Below, one piece after another: positions 43,462 through 53,500 of a stretch of DNA of 64,000 bases (within the stretch, counting starts at the first letter, position 1; each line of letters begins with the position of its first letter). The position numbers were made by a program, and so were the translations under genes. Below the pieces are notes generated by a model. The model was not told the DNA's origin and ran no database searches. It was given only the letters and a program-made list of their open reading frames with translations. The stretch spans positions 299,553 through 363,552 of the forward strand of contig NZ_JAHZST010000005.1 of assembly GCF_019457885.1 (NCBI RefSeq). Reading direction: 5' to 3'. Origin of the DNA: Shewanella nanhaiensis. Lineage in GTDB: Bacteria > Pseudomonadota > Gammaproteobacteria > Enterobacterales > Shewanellaceae.

Positions 43462-45510
43462 ATGAAAAAGGTTATTAACGGCTTTAATAAGTCGACGCTT
43501 GCTTTAGGGATCGTAGCGGCATTGAGTATGGGAGTAACATCCAGTGTCAATGCTATATCTTTCAATTGGGGAGAAGTTGAAGGTACGTTCGATACGACTT
43601 TGTCAGCAGGGGCAAGCTGGCGCGTTGAAGGTCGGGATTGGGAGAGCCATATCGGTAAGGTGAATCACCCAAGGTTCGATTGGTCTAATTATTCCGCATT
43701 TAACAATACTAAATACACCTCAACAGAGATCTGGGCCCAACCAGGCTCCTATTCAAGTAATGGTGACTTGAGTAACCTACTTTATTCTCAAGGAGACACC
43801 ACCGCAGTTGTATTTAAAGGTCTGCATGAACTCTCTTTGAAATATAAAAACTTCGGTATGTTTGCACGAGGCATGTATTTCTTCGATCAAAAAGCCAATA
43901 ACGGTAGCTATGGATATACAGATCCAATTACTGGGCAAGAGTATGATCCCTGTGCAGATTCAAAAGCATCGGAAGTTCAATGTAAAGACATTCGACTGTT
44001 AGATGCATTTGTTTATGGTGATTTTGATTTTAATGATGGCGCTAACCCATTAACTGTTCGTATCGGTAATCAAGTAGTCTCTTGGGGGGAGAGCACGTTA
44101 ATTCCTCACGGTATTGGTGTGATTAACCCAGTTGATCTTAATATCTTGAATGCACCAGGTGCTGAGCTTAAAGAAGCTTTTAGACCTCAAGGTATGATCT
44201 GGGCATCATTGGGCTTGACCGATGAGATGTCTGTTGAAGCTTTCTATCAATATGATTGGGAACCTGTTTGGGTACCAACTCCTGGTTCATATTTTTCAAC
44301 CAATGATTTTGCTGGATATGGCGGTTATGGCCAAAATGCACAGTTAGGCTTTAATGCTAATCCAGATATCAACCTTGCTTTTTTAGAGCAAGAATACAAC
44401 AACCTAGTGGCTATGATGTCCTCAGGTCAACTCTCTTCTGCTGAACTAGGCGCACTTGCATTAGCTTATCCAACCAAGGTGACTTTGGTTGAAGATCAGG
44501 CCAGTGCCAGTGATTCGGGTCAGTTTGGTTTGAAGATTGGTTACTATGCGCCTGAACTCGGTGAAACTGAATTCGGCCTCTACTACATGAATTACCACAG
44601 CCGTCGTCCGCTTATCAGTGGTACCGTGGCTAACTTTACTCAAGAAGCTGTTGGTCGCGATCTTGCTAGGCTTGGCGGCGTGGCAGCCAGTGGTGGAACT
44701 GTAGATCGTGAAACCTTGTTAGGTTTAGAGACCTTCTCTAAAGCACAGATTGTTTACCCAGAAGATATTCGACTGTATGGCTTTAGCTTCAATACCTTAG
44801 TTGGAGATACGTCTGTTGCGGGTGAAATCGCTCACCGTAAAGATGAGCCGCTGCAGATTGATGATGTTGAGCTGCTATTTGCCGCTATGCCACAACAGCT
44901 AGCTAATGCTGGTTTGCGTCCAGATTTGGATGGCATCTCACAGATGGATGTGATTGCTCCTGGTGAAACCGCAGAGGGTTATATCTTAAGTGATACTACA
45001 CAGGCGCAGTTTACCTTAACGCACCTGTTTGGCCCAACTTGGGGCATGAGCAATTTAGTGATGCTTGCTGAAGTGGGTGGTGTTTGGATCCACGATATGC
45101 CAGATCAAGATGTATTGCGTCTAAATGGTCCTGGTACTGGCCGCTCAGGTGGTAACCCTGACATGCCTGGTATTATTCAAGCATTGCAAGATGGTGTAGA
45201 AACTAATCCCTTCCCGACAGATTTTGCTTGGGGATACCGTTTAGTGGCTAAAGCGGATTACAACAACCTGTTTGCTGGTGTAAACATGTCTCCGCGTATT
45301 ATCTTCTCTCATGATGTTGATGGTATCACTCCAGATCCTATGTTCCTGTTTACTGAAGGTAAGAAGTCAGTATCTGTTGGTGTTAACTTTGATTATCAGA
45401 GTCGCTGGGGAGCAGATTTTTCTTACAACAGCTTCTTCGGTGGTGTAGGAACAACGAACCAGATGTCTGACCGTGATTACGTGTCATTTAACATCAAGTA
45501 TTCAATCTAA
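43462..45510 (+). CDS. DUF1302 family outer-membrane barrel-like protein
   Basis: A 682-residue exported protein with a signal peptide ending near SSVNA (residue 29). It opens with ISFNWGEVEGTFDTTLSAGASW, the DUF1302 hallmark, and carries many alternating aromatic/polar strands. It ends DRDYVSFNIKYSI, a C-terminal strand like that of outer-membrane barrels. The biochemical role is not established. The start at 43462 follows GGAGAAGAGC and gives a proper signal peptide; the open frame upstream to 43405 is not used. It is the first of four genes in the order DUF1302, DUF1329, YCF48-like, MMPL, probably one operon spanning the envelope. Confidence 0.85.
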   Translation: MKKVINGFNKSTLALGIVAALSMGVTSSVNAISFNWGEVEGTFDTTLSAGASWRVEGRDWESHIGKVNHPRFDWSNYSAFNNTKYTSTEIWAQPGSYSSNGDLSNLLYSQGDTTAVVFKGLHELSLKYKNFGMFARGMYFFDQKANNGSYGYTDPITGQEYDPCADSKASEVQCKDIRLLDAFVYGDFDFNDGANPLTVRIGNQVVSWGESTLIPHGIGVINPVDLNILNAPGAELKEAFRPQGMIWASLGLTDEMSVEAFYQYDWEPVWVPTPGSYFSTNDFAGYGGYGQNAQLGFNANPDINLAFLEQEYNNLVAMMSSGQLSSAELGALALAYPTKVTLVEDQASASDSGQFGLKIGYYAPELGETEFGLYYMNYHSRRPLISGTVANFTQEAVGRDLARLGGVAASGGTVDRETLLGLETFSKAQIVYPEDIRLYGFSFNTLVGDTSVAGEIAHRKDEPLQIDDVELLFAAMPQQLANAGLRPDLDGISQMDVIAPGETAEGYILSDTTQAQFTLTHLFGPTWGMSNLVMLAEVGGVWIHDMPDQDVLRLNGPGTGRSGGNPDMPGIIQALQDGVETNPFPTDFAWGYRLVAKADYNNLFAGVNMSPRIIFSHDVDGITPDPMFLFTEGKKSVSVGVNFDYQSRWGADFSYNSFFGGVGTTNQMSDRDYVSFNIKYSI

Positions 45511-45528
45511 ATCACAAGGACAATAATA

Positions 45529-46893
45529 ATGAAGAAACTTGGGATATTGTCAGCTGCTGTGATGGTTGCACTGAGTGCGCCAAGTGCCATAGCAAAAGTT
45601 ACCGACGCTGAAGCTGCAAAGCTGGGCACAGAGTTAACCCCTATGGGTGGAGTTAAAGCGGCAAATGCCGATGGCTCAATCCCAGCTTGGGATGGCGGCA
45701 TAACATCTGCAATCGCGGGATATGAGAAGGGGATGCATCATCCAGACCCTTTCCCGCAGGATAAGATTGAATTTACCATCACCAATGGGAATAAAGATAA
45801 GTACAAGGCGAATCTTACTGAAGGTCAGATGAAGTTGTTTGAGCTTTATCCTGATACGTTTAAGATGAACGTATATCAAACACGACGCACGGCCTCGGTT
45901 CCTCAGTTTGTCTATGATGCAACGAAAGCCAATGCAACTCGTGCAGAGCTCGTTTCTGATGGCAATGGTATTAAGGGGGCATCGATTGGTGTGCCTTTCC
46001 CAATTCCTCAAAATGGTCTTGAGGTTATCTGGAACCACGTGCTGCGTTTTCGTGGTGTCGATGTTGAAACAGCCCGTAGCCAAGTCGCACCGACAGCAGG
46101 TGGCGGTTATACCTTAGTTGAAACCGCAGAAGAGATCCGTTTTCAATACTCTCGTCCTGAGATGACGTTAGACAAACTAAATGCTTCTAATACTCTGTTT
46201 TACTTTAAGCAAGTCGTGACTCAACCTGCGCGTTTAGCGGGTACTGCACTGCTAGTTAAAGAGACAATGGATCAAGAAGCTTTACCTCGTCAGGCTTGGA
46301 CCTACAACACAGGTCAGCGCCGCGTTCGTAAGGCTCCCAATGTTGCTTTTGATACACCAGGTTCAGTTTCTGATGGCTTAAGAACAACCGATGACTTTGA
46401 TATGTTTAACGGCTCTCCTGTGCGTTACAACTGGGAGCTGGTTGGTAAGCAAGAGGTATACATTCCTTATAACGATTACAAACTTCATTCAGATAAGTTG
46501 AAGTATGACCAAATTATTCAACCCGGTCATATCAACCCTGAATTTGTTCGTTGGGAAAAGCATCGTGTTTGGGTGGTTAAAGCTCAACTAAAAGAGGGGA
46601 TGCGTCATATCTATAAGACACGTACCTTCTATATTGATGAAGATTCTTGGCAGGTATCATTAGCCGATATGTATGATAACCGTGATGAGCTATATCGTGT
46701 GGCGTTTGCACACGGCATTAACTATTACGAAGTGCCGACACACTGGAGTACTTTGGAAGTTTTCCATGATCTTCAGTCACGCCGTTACCTTGCTATGGGC
46801 TTAGATAATGAAGGTCGTATGTATAACTTTGATGCTAAGTTGAGTGAAGCTAACTTCACTCCAGCAGCATTGAGACGTGCAGGTATTCGTTAA
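45529..46893 (+). CDS. DUF1329 family periplasmic/outer-membrane protein
   Basis: A 454-residue exported protein (signal peptide cleaved near AIAKV, residue 22). The start of the mature part, LGTELTPMGGVKAANADGSIPAWDGG, is the DUF1329 signature. Later blocks include FNGSPVRYNWELVGKQEVYIPYN and DEDSWQVSLADMYD. Members have been likened to LolA/LolB-type lipid-binding folds, which would suit a carrier passing a hydrophobic cargo between the inner-membrane pump and an outer-membrane barrel (inference). It starts 18 bases after the DUF1302 gene behind AAGGAC. Confidence 0.86.
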   Translation: MKKLGILSAAVMVALSAPSAIAKVTDAEAAKLGTELTPMGGVKAANADGSIPAWDGGITSAIAGYEKGMHHPDPFPQDKIEFTITNGNKDKYKANLTEGQMKLFELYPDTFKMNVYQTRRTASVPQFVYDATKANATRAELVSDGNGIKGASIGVPFPIPQNGLEVIWNHVLRFRGVDVETARSQVAPTAGGGYTLVETAEEIRFQYSRPEMTLDKLNASNTLFYFKQVVTQPARLAGTALLVKETMDQEALPRQAWTYNTGQRRVRKAPNVAFDTPGSVSDGLRTTDDFDMFNGSPVRYNWELVGKQEVYIPYNDYKLHSDKLKYDQIIQPGHINPEFVRWEKHRVWVVKAQLKEGMRHIYKTRTFYIDEDSWQVSLADMYDNRDELYRVAFAHGINYYEVPTHWSTLEVFHDLQSRRYLAMGLDNEGRMYNFDAKLSEANFTPAALRRAGIR

Positions 46894-46907
46894 CTCTCCG
46901 ATACAAT

Positions 46908-46929
46908 AGGGGCACAACTATGTGCCCCT
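46908..46929 (+). terminator. Intra-operon hairpin between DUF1329 and YCF48-like genes
   Basis: Perfect 9-bp arms AGGGGCACA (46908-46916) and TGTGCCCCT (46921-46929) with a 4-base loop. The tail CTATCTTT is a poor T run. It could be a partial terminator or an mRNA-stabilising element that lowers expression of the downstream pair. Confidence 0.6.
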
Positions 46930-46949
46930 CTATCTTTAAGGAAGTCTGT

Positions 46950-47978
46950 ATGTTGTCTAGCATGCTTCGATTTATTTCAATCTTTCTGTTCGCTGTGACT
47001 TTATCTCCGTCAATTGCTATCGCCAGCAGCGACTCGTTAAGTTTAAGTAATCAAATTCAACCTCTAGCGATTAAGTCCATCATTTTAGATATTGCAGTTA
47101 AAGATGAGACTATGGTGGCTGTTGGTGAGCGCGGTCATATTTTTATTTTTGATGAGAAAAATACCCCAAAATGGCGTCAGGTGCTGTCACCCACATCTTC
47201 TCATTTAACTAAGGTATTTTTTATCACGCCGTCACTTGGCTGGGCTGTTGGCCATGACGCGACGATTATCCACACTCAGGATGCAGGACTGACCTGGCAG
47301 GTTCAGATGAGCTCGCCTGAGATTGAAAAGCCCTTAATGGATGTACTCTTTTTTGACACTGCCAATGGCGTTGCGATTGGGGCTTATGGTCTGTTTTATC
47401 GAACTGCTAATGGCGGTAAAGATTGGACACCAGAGTACCATGAAGAGTTGTTGTTTGAGGAAGATATCGCCTATTTGGCTGAGTTAAAAGCGGAAGATGA
47501 AGCCCTATATTTAAGTGAGCGAAGCACACTTCTCCCTCATTTTAATCGCATTATTGCCACTAACGATGGCCGTTTAATTATGGTTGGCGAGTTAGGTTTA
47601 GTGTCCGTTTCTGATGATAAAGGCGTTAATTGGCAAAAACTAGATTTTGTCTATGAAGGCTCACTGTTTAATGTCATCGAGTCAAACAGCGGTTTTTATG
47701 TCATGGGACTTAGAGGAAACATTTTTCAAGCTGGACTTGAGTTAAACCGATGGGATCAAGTGATGTTACCGACAAAATCGACCATTAATGGTGCCATATT
47801 GGCAAAAGATGGAGGTTTACGTGTTGTCGGGAATGCTGGGGTCATATTAGATATTACCGCTAATGGTAAGGGAGAGCTGGTTACTCAGCGTCAAGGTGAG
47901 AATCTGGTTTCTATTGCGCGAGATCCTCAGGGCCATATCTGGGTTGCAGGTACTAAAGGCCTTTTCGAATTAAAATAA
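46950..47978 (+). CDS. YCF48-like beta-propeller protein
   Basis: A 342-residue exported protein with a signal peptide ending near AIASS. The rest consists of propeller blades of the YCF48/BNR type: GHDATIIHTQDAGLTWQVQ, GAYGLFYRTANGGKDW, GELGLVSVSDDKGVNWQKL. In photosynthetic organisms YCF48 assists photosystem II assembly, but relatives beside MMPL transporters in Proteobacteria probably act as assembly or accessory factors (inference). The ATG at 46950 follows AAGGA at seven bases; an upstream ATG at 46920 lies in the loop of the preceding hairpin and is rejected. Confidence 0.85.
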   Translation: MLSSMLRFISIFLFAVTLSPSIAIASSDSLSLSNQIQPLAIKSIILDIAVKDETMVAVGERGHIFIFDEKNTPKWRQVLSPTSSHLTKVFFITPSLGWAVGHDATIIHTQDAGLTWQVQMSSPEIEKPLMDVLFFDTANGVAIGAYGLFYRTANGGKDWTPEYHEELLFEEDIAYLAELKAEDEALYLSERSTLLPHFNRIIATNDGRLIMVGELGLVSVSDDKGVNWQKLDFVYEGSLFNVIESNSGFYVMGLRGNIFQAGLELNRWDQVMLPTKSTINGAILAKDGGLRVVGNAGVILDITANGKGELVTQRQGENLVSIARDPQGHIWVAGTKGLFELK

Positions 47979-47994
47979 TAATGGGATCCTTAAG

Positions 47995-50307
47995 ATGTTA
48001 GATAAAATAGTCAATGGATTTGAATCCTTCCTATTTCGGCACAGGATTTTTGTCATACTCCTGTTTATGCTGACCACCCTATTTTTGGGGTTTCAAGCAA
48101 GTAACTTAAAGATGGATGCGGCGTTTATTAAGAATATTCCGCTAAATCATAGTTATATGCAGACCTATTTAAAGCACCAGAAGCAGTTTGGTGGCGCCAA
48201 CAGCATTATGGTGGCGGTGGAAGACACCAGCGGTGATATCTTCAATGAGACATTTTTTGATGCATTGAAAAATGTTCACGATCAACTCTTCTTTATCCCT
48301 GGAGTGGATAGGGCGCAGGTTAAATCTCTTTTCTCCCCCTCAACACGCTTTACCGAAGTGGTGGAAGATGGGTTTGCCGGTGGGCCAGTGATCCCTGCTG
48401 ATTTCTCAACCACAGAGCAGGGATTGTCTGTGGTTAGAGGAAATATTGAGAAAGCGGGCATTGTTGGGCGTTTAATTGCTGAAGATTACTCTGCGGCAAT
48501 GGTGTCAGCACAGTTGATGGATTTTGACCCTCAAACTGGTGAGCCTCTTGATACACTCGCGTTTGCAGAACAGTTAGAGCAGGAGTTAAGAACTCAGTTT
48601 GAAAATGATGAGATAAAAATCCACATTATTGGCTTTGCCAAGATGGCGGGAGATGTGGCTGAAGGTGCCAAAGGCGTTATGCTTTTCTTCCTTATTGCCA
48701 TCTTAGTTACCGCGGTAATGGTGTACCTGTTTTCAAAATCATTAGTACTGACCTTTTTACCTTTGGCTTGCAGTTTAATCGCGGTGATTTGGCAGTTAGG
48801 TTTGCTAACCGTTGTGGGCTTTGGTTTAGACCCTATGTCCATCTTGATCCCTTTTCTGGTGTTTGCCATTGGTGTGAGCCACAGTGTGCAGATGATCAAT
48901 GCGGTGAGGAGAAGGGTGGCCGATGGTGAGTCAACTAAAGCGGCATCGGCTTCTGCTTTCCGTAGCTTGCTCATTCCTGGAGGTATCGCTTTACTCTCTG
49001 ATACAGTGGGTTTCTTAACTTTACTGGCTATTGATATCGGCATTATTCGAGAGCTCGCCATCTCAGCGTCATTGGGCGTTGGGGTGATCATTTTGACTAA
49101 CTTGATCTTGTTACCTTTAGTTATCTCATTTACTAAGGTATCAGTGGCTAATACCTCTAAAGATCCTGCTGAAAGTAAAATTAATCAGCTGTGGAGAAAG
49201 CTCTCTCTTTTTGCCACACCTAAGTATGCTACTTGGGTGTTGGTGATCACTGCCGTACTTTATGGGTTAGGTGTTCAGCAAGCGAGTTTGATGAAGGTGG
49301 GTGATCTACAAGGTGGTGCACCAGCATTGCACTTTGATTCAAGATACAACCAAGATACCTTTTACATTACCGATAAATTCTCAATAACTACAGATGTCAT
49401 GACTGTGATTGTTGAGGCATTTCCCGAAGCCTGTACCTATCACTCTGTGCTTAATCAAATAGATGAGTTTGAATGGATAATTGGTAATACACCTGGCGTT
49501 GAGTCAACGGCGAGTTTAGCGTCAGTGGCGAAAAGGGTGAATGCTGGGTTTAACGAAGGTAATCCTAAGTGGCAGGTGTTACCCAGAACAACGGCCAGCT
49601 TAGTTCAGGCGGTCGGTCGAGTACCGACAACTTCTGGTTTGTTAAACAGTAACTGCTCTGTGATGCCTGTTTATCTGTTTTTGCAAGATCATAAAGCTGA
49701 AACCATTGAGTTAGTTATTGAGCGAGTTAAAGCGCTCTCTGCCGAGATGGACAATGATAAGATCCAATTTAAGCTAGCATCAGGCCCTGTAGGGGTGATG
49801 GCTGCAACCAATGAAGCGGTGGCAGAAGCACAGTTCCCAATGATGCTTTATGTTTATGGTGCGGTTTTTGTCCTTTGTTTGATTAGCTTTAGATCGTTAA
49901 GAGCGACAATCTCAGTTATTTTGCCTCTTTATGTTGTCTCAACATTGGCCCAGGCCCTAATGACTCAGCTCGATATTGGTTTGGCGGTGAGCACTTTACC
50001 TGTGATTGCATTAGGTGTGGGAATTGGTGTTGATTACGGCATCTATATCCTGTCTACCATGGCGGTGAGGTTAAGGGATGGTATGCCGGTCCAAGAGGCT
50101 TATTATGAAGCACTCGTTGAGCGGGGCAGCGCGGTGATTTTTACTGGTCTGACCTTGGCGATTGGTGTGAGTACTTGGTTCTTTTCCGCCTTAAAGTTCC
50201 AGATGGACATGGGGATCTTGCTCACATTTATGTTTTTAGTAAATATGTTGGGAGCCATAATTATTTTACCCGCTATCGGGGCTTTTTTCTGGCGAAAACC
50301 TAGGTAG
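47995..50307 (+). CDS. MMPL/RND family inner-membrane transporter
   Basis: A 770-residue transporter of the RND superfamily, MMPL branch. The first transmembrane helix (about 18-36) is followed by a large periplasmic loop, a block of five or six helices (about 225-385), a second periplasmic loop and a final block (about 615-765). The two halves contain the paired GVGIGVDYGIYIL-type and FAIGVSHSVQMINA-type segments expected of proton-driven helices. Relatives export lipids, hopanoids or other hydrophobic molecules. With the DUF1302, DUF1329 and YCF48-like genes it likely moves an unidentified hydrophobic cargo across the envelope (inference). It starts 16 bases after the YCF48-like gene. Confidence 0.87.
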   Translation: MLDKIVNGFESFLFRHRIFVILLFMLTTLFLGFQASNLKMDAAFIKNIPLNHSYMQTYLKHQKQFGGANSIMVAVEDTSGDIFNETFFDALKNVHDQLFFIPGVDRAQVKSLFSPSTRFTEVVEDGFAGGPVIPADFSTTEQGLSVVRGNIEKAGIVGRLIAEDYSAAMVSAQLMDFDPQTGEPLDTLAFAEQLEQELRTQFENDEIKIHIIGFAKMAGDVAEGAKGVMLFFLIAILVTAVMVYLFSKSLVLTFLPLACSLIAVIWQLGLLTVVGFGLDPMSILIPFLVFAIGVSHSVQMINAVRRRVADGESTKAASASAFRSLLIPGGIALLSDTVGFLTLLAIDIGIIRELAISASLGVGVIILTNLILLPLVISFTKVSVANTSKDPAESKINQLWRKLSLFATPKYATWVLVITAVLYGLGVQQASLMKVGDLQGGAPALHFDSRYNQDTFYITDKFSITTDVMTVIVEAFPEACTYHSVLNQIDEFEWIIGNTPGVESTASLASVAKRVNAGFNEGNPKWQVLPRTTASLVQAVGRVPTTSGLLNSNCSVMPVYLFLQDHKAETIELVIERVKALSAEMDNDKIQFKLASGPVGVMAATNEAVAEAQFPMMLYVYGAVFVLCLISFRSLRATISVILPLYVVSTLAQALMTQLDIGLAVSTLPVIALGVGIGVDYGIYILSTMAVRLRDGMPVQEAYYEALVERGSAVIFTGLTLAIGVSTWFFSALKFQMDMGILLTFMFLVNMLGAIIILPAIGAFFWRKPR

Positions 50308-50320
50308 GTAGCAGTAAACA

Positions 50321-50345
50321 GGGAGCTTCGGCTCCCTTTTTATTT
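50321..50345 (+). terminator. Terminator after the MMPL transporter gene
   Basis: Arms GGGAGC and GCTCCC (50321-50336) enclose a TTCG tetraloop and are followed by a T run. Confidence 0.9.
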
Positions 50346-50577
50346 TTAATTATGTGAATAGTTACGCTTAAATGTCGATTGTTTGTTCATCTAAATTGCT
50401 AAAATATTGCTATAACTGGTTTTATAGAGGATCTACCACTAAAATAACACTCGAAAAGCGAGAGATTTAGTAATAAACTTCGCCCATGACCTAGGTCACA
50501 CTATTCGAACTGGTCATTTGTACAAGCATCCCAAAAAAATATAAAAGCACTGCCATAGACCCTAAGGAAACAGCAAC

Positions 50578-53500
50578 ATGGCCTTGAAAGATGCAATGCC
50601 TTCGGTACTACTTGAAAACGTAGTAAACCTTATTCACTCTAAAGTTCCTAACGCACAAGCAAAACAGGTAGAACAATTTGCCAATTGTCTCTACGCTCAC
50701 ATGTCTAAAGATGATCTAAAAGCCCGTAATGACAGTGATCTTTATGGGGCAGTGTTAAGCTTGTGGAATGCGGCAAATCTAACTGAAAAGGGTGAGTCTC
50801 ATATTCGGGTTTTCAACCCAAGTCAGTCTAAGCATGGCTGGCAATCTACTCATTCAATCATCGAAGTTATTCAGCCTGATATGCCTTTCTTGGTGGACTC
50901 CATCAGCATGGCATTAAATCGTGTCGGGATCACATCCCACATGATTCTGCATACTCCACTCTCAATAAAAAGAACAAAAGGGAGTATTTCGCAGGTTAGG
51001 TATTGTGATGATGCCGATGATAAGTTTGAAAAAGTTGCGGTTTTTCTTATCGAGATTGATAGGCAAAGCACCAATAAAGATATAAAACAGCTAGAGAAAG
51101 AGATTGAGTCAGTATTGGGCGATGTCGCGGCATCAGTGCATGACTGGAAAGCCATGTCTGGGAAGTTAAGCTCAACAATCTCTGAGCTTGCAACTCGCCC
51201 TTATCCTGGACATAAGCAGGAGCTGGAAGAGGCTACAAACTTCCTTAACTACCTAAGTAATCACCATTTTACGCTTCTTGGTTATCGTCGATACGATCTG
51301 CGCAAGGTGGCTGGTGACTTAGAGTTGGTGCCTGACACTTCAAGCAGCTTAGGCTTAATGAATATTCCGGGTAAACCACAGCCTGAAACTGGATTACTAC
51401 TCTCTAATTTCTCTGAAAGTGCCCGTAGAGAAGCGCTCGATAACAGCTTACTGGTTCTAACTAAGAGTAGTGAAAAGAGCCGCGTACACCGTCCTGCTTA
51501 TGTTGATTATGTCGGTGTTAAGCGATTTGATGAGCAAGGCAATGTCATCGGTGAAGATAGGTTCTTAGGTCTATATGCCTCAAACCTATATAACAGAAGC
51601 CCACGTGAGATCCCGCTTCTGTCAGAGAAAGTACAACGTGTGTTAGACCGCTCAGGGTTAACTCCGCGTTCTCATGATTACAAAGCTTTGATGCATATTT
51701 TAGAGACGCTTCCACGTGATGAGTTAATTCAAGGTAATGTTCAAGAGCTCGCTCAGGTCGCCCATGGCGTTCTAGAGATGCAAGATCGTGATAAATTGAA
51801 GTTGTTTGTCCGTAAAGATGGTTTTGGGCGCTTCTTCTCATGCCTAGTTTATGTCTCTAAAGACAGATATAACACTAAGCTACGTGAAGATACTCAACGT
51901 ATTCTGGCTCAACATTTTAATACAGATGCCGACGTTGAATTTACGACCTACTTTTCAGAGTCTACGCTTGCGCGTACGCATTACATAGTTAAAGTCGATA
52001 ACAATAATATGGATGTAGATGTGGCCGCCATTGAAAATAATTTATCAGAAGCAGCGCGTTCTTGGGAAGATAAACTCAATGATGCGCTAAGCAGCGCACA
52101 GGGTGAAGAGTCTGGAACGGGTCTAACAAAACGCTATATCCATGCGTTTCCTCGCAGTTATAAAGAGGATGTGCTACCAAGCTCTGCAGTTGTTGATATT
52201 CAGCATTTAGAAGCGCTAGATGACAGCCATAAGCTGGGTATGCTTTTCTATCAGCCGCAAGAAACGGCGCTTAATAACAGTAAAGTTCGATTAAAGCTGT
52301 TCCATAAAGATGAGCCTATTCATCTTTCTGATGTCTTACCAATGCTTGAGAACTTTGGTCTTCGAGTGATTAACGAAAGACCTTATGAGTTAAAAACTTC
52401 AGAGAACGATACTTACTGGATTTTAGATTTCTTAATGACAGTGCAGGGGACATCGACCCAAAGTATTGCTGACAGTCAAGTACGATTCCAAACGGCATTG
52501 GCTGATGTGTGGGATAAGCAACTGGAAGATGATGGCTTTAACCGTCTACTTCTAGAGACAACTCTGAGCGGACGTGAAGTTTCAATACTACGTGCTTATG
52601 CCAAATATATGCGTCAAATTGATGCGACTTTCAGCCAAGCTTATATCGAAGAGACCTTTACTCGTTACCCTCAGATAGCTGAGCTACTGGTGAAGATGTT
52701 TATTCGTAAGTTTAATCCTAAGCTTAAGACACGCACACTGAATAAGTTTGTTGAGCAGATAGACCTCTGTTTAGAGGACGTCTCTAGTTTGGATGATGAC
52801 CGTATTATTCGTCGTTATCTCGACTTGATTAATGCAACATTAAGAACCAACTTCTACCAAGTTGCAGCCGACGGTAGTGACAAAGAGTATGTATCATTTA
52901 AGTTCTCGCCAGAGCTTATTCCTGAGATGCCTCGTCCACTGCCCAAGTTTGAGATTTTCGTGTACTCCCCAAGAGTCGAAGGTGTTCATTTACGTGGCGG
53001 TAAAGTGGCCCGTGGTGGTCTACGTTGGTCAGACCGTCGTGAAGATTTCCGTACTGAGGTGCTTGGCTTAGTTAAAGCACAGCAAGTTAAAAACACGGTT
53101 ATTGTTCCTGTGGGTGCTAAAGGTGGTTTTGTCTGTAAACAGCTGCCAACAGAGGGGGGGCGTGAAGCCTTCTTTACTGAAGGTCAGGAGTGTTACCGCA
53201 TCTTTATTCGTGCACTTTTGGATGTCTCAGACAATATTATTAATGGTGAAGTTGTTCCGCCTGTTAACGTTGTTCGACACGATGAAGATGATCCTTACTT
53301 GGTTGTTGCAGCGGATAAAGGAACGGCGACCTTCTCGGATATCGCCAATGCCATCTCTGAAGAGTACAACTTCTGGTTGGGAGATGCGTTTGCATCAGGC
53401 GGAAGTAATGGTTATGACCATAAGAAGATGGGGATCACGGCTCGTGGTGCTTGGGAGTCTGTTAAGCGTCATTTCCGTGAAATTGGTATCGATTGTCAGA

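Noticed and set aside
45676..46083. 135-residue minus-strand frame inside the DUF1329 gene
   Set aside because: Antisense shadow; no start signal or family features.
48594..49091. 165-residue open frame on the minus strand inside the MMPL transporter gene
   Set aside because: The composition (Lys/Thr/Pro-rich) is what antisense of transmembrane helices gives, and the sense frame is a clear transporter.
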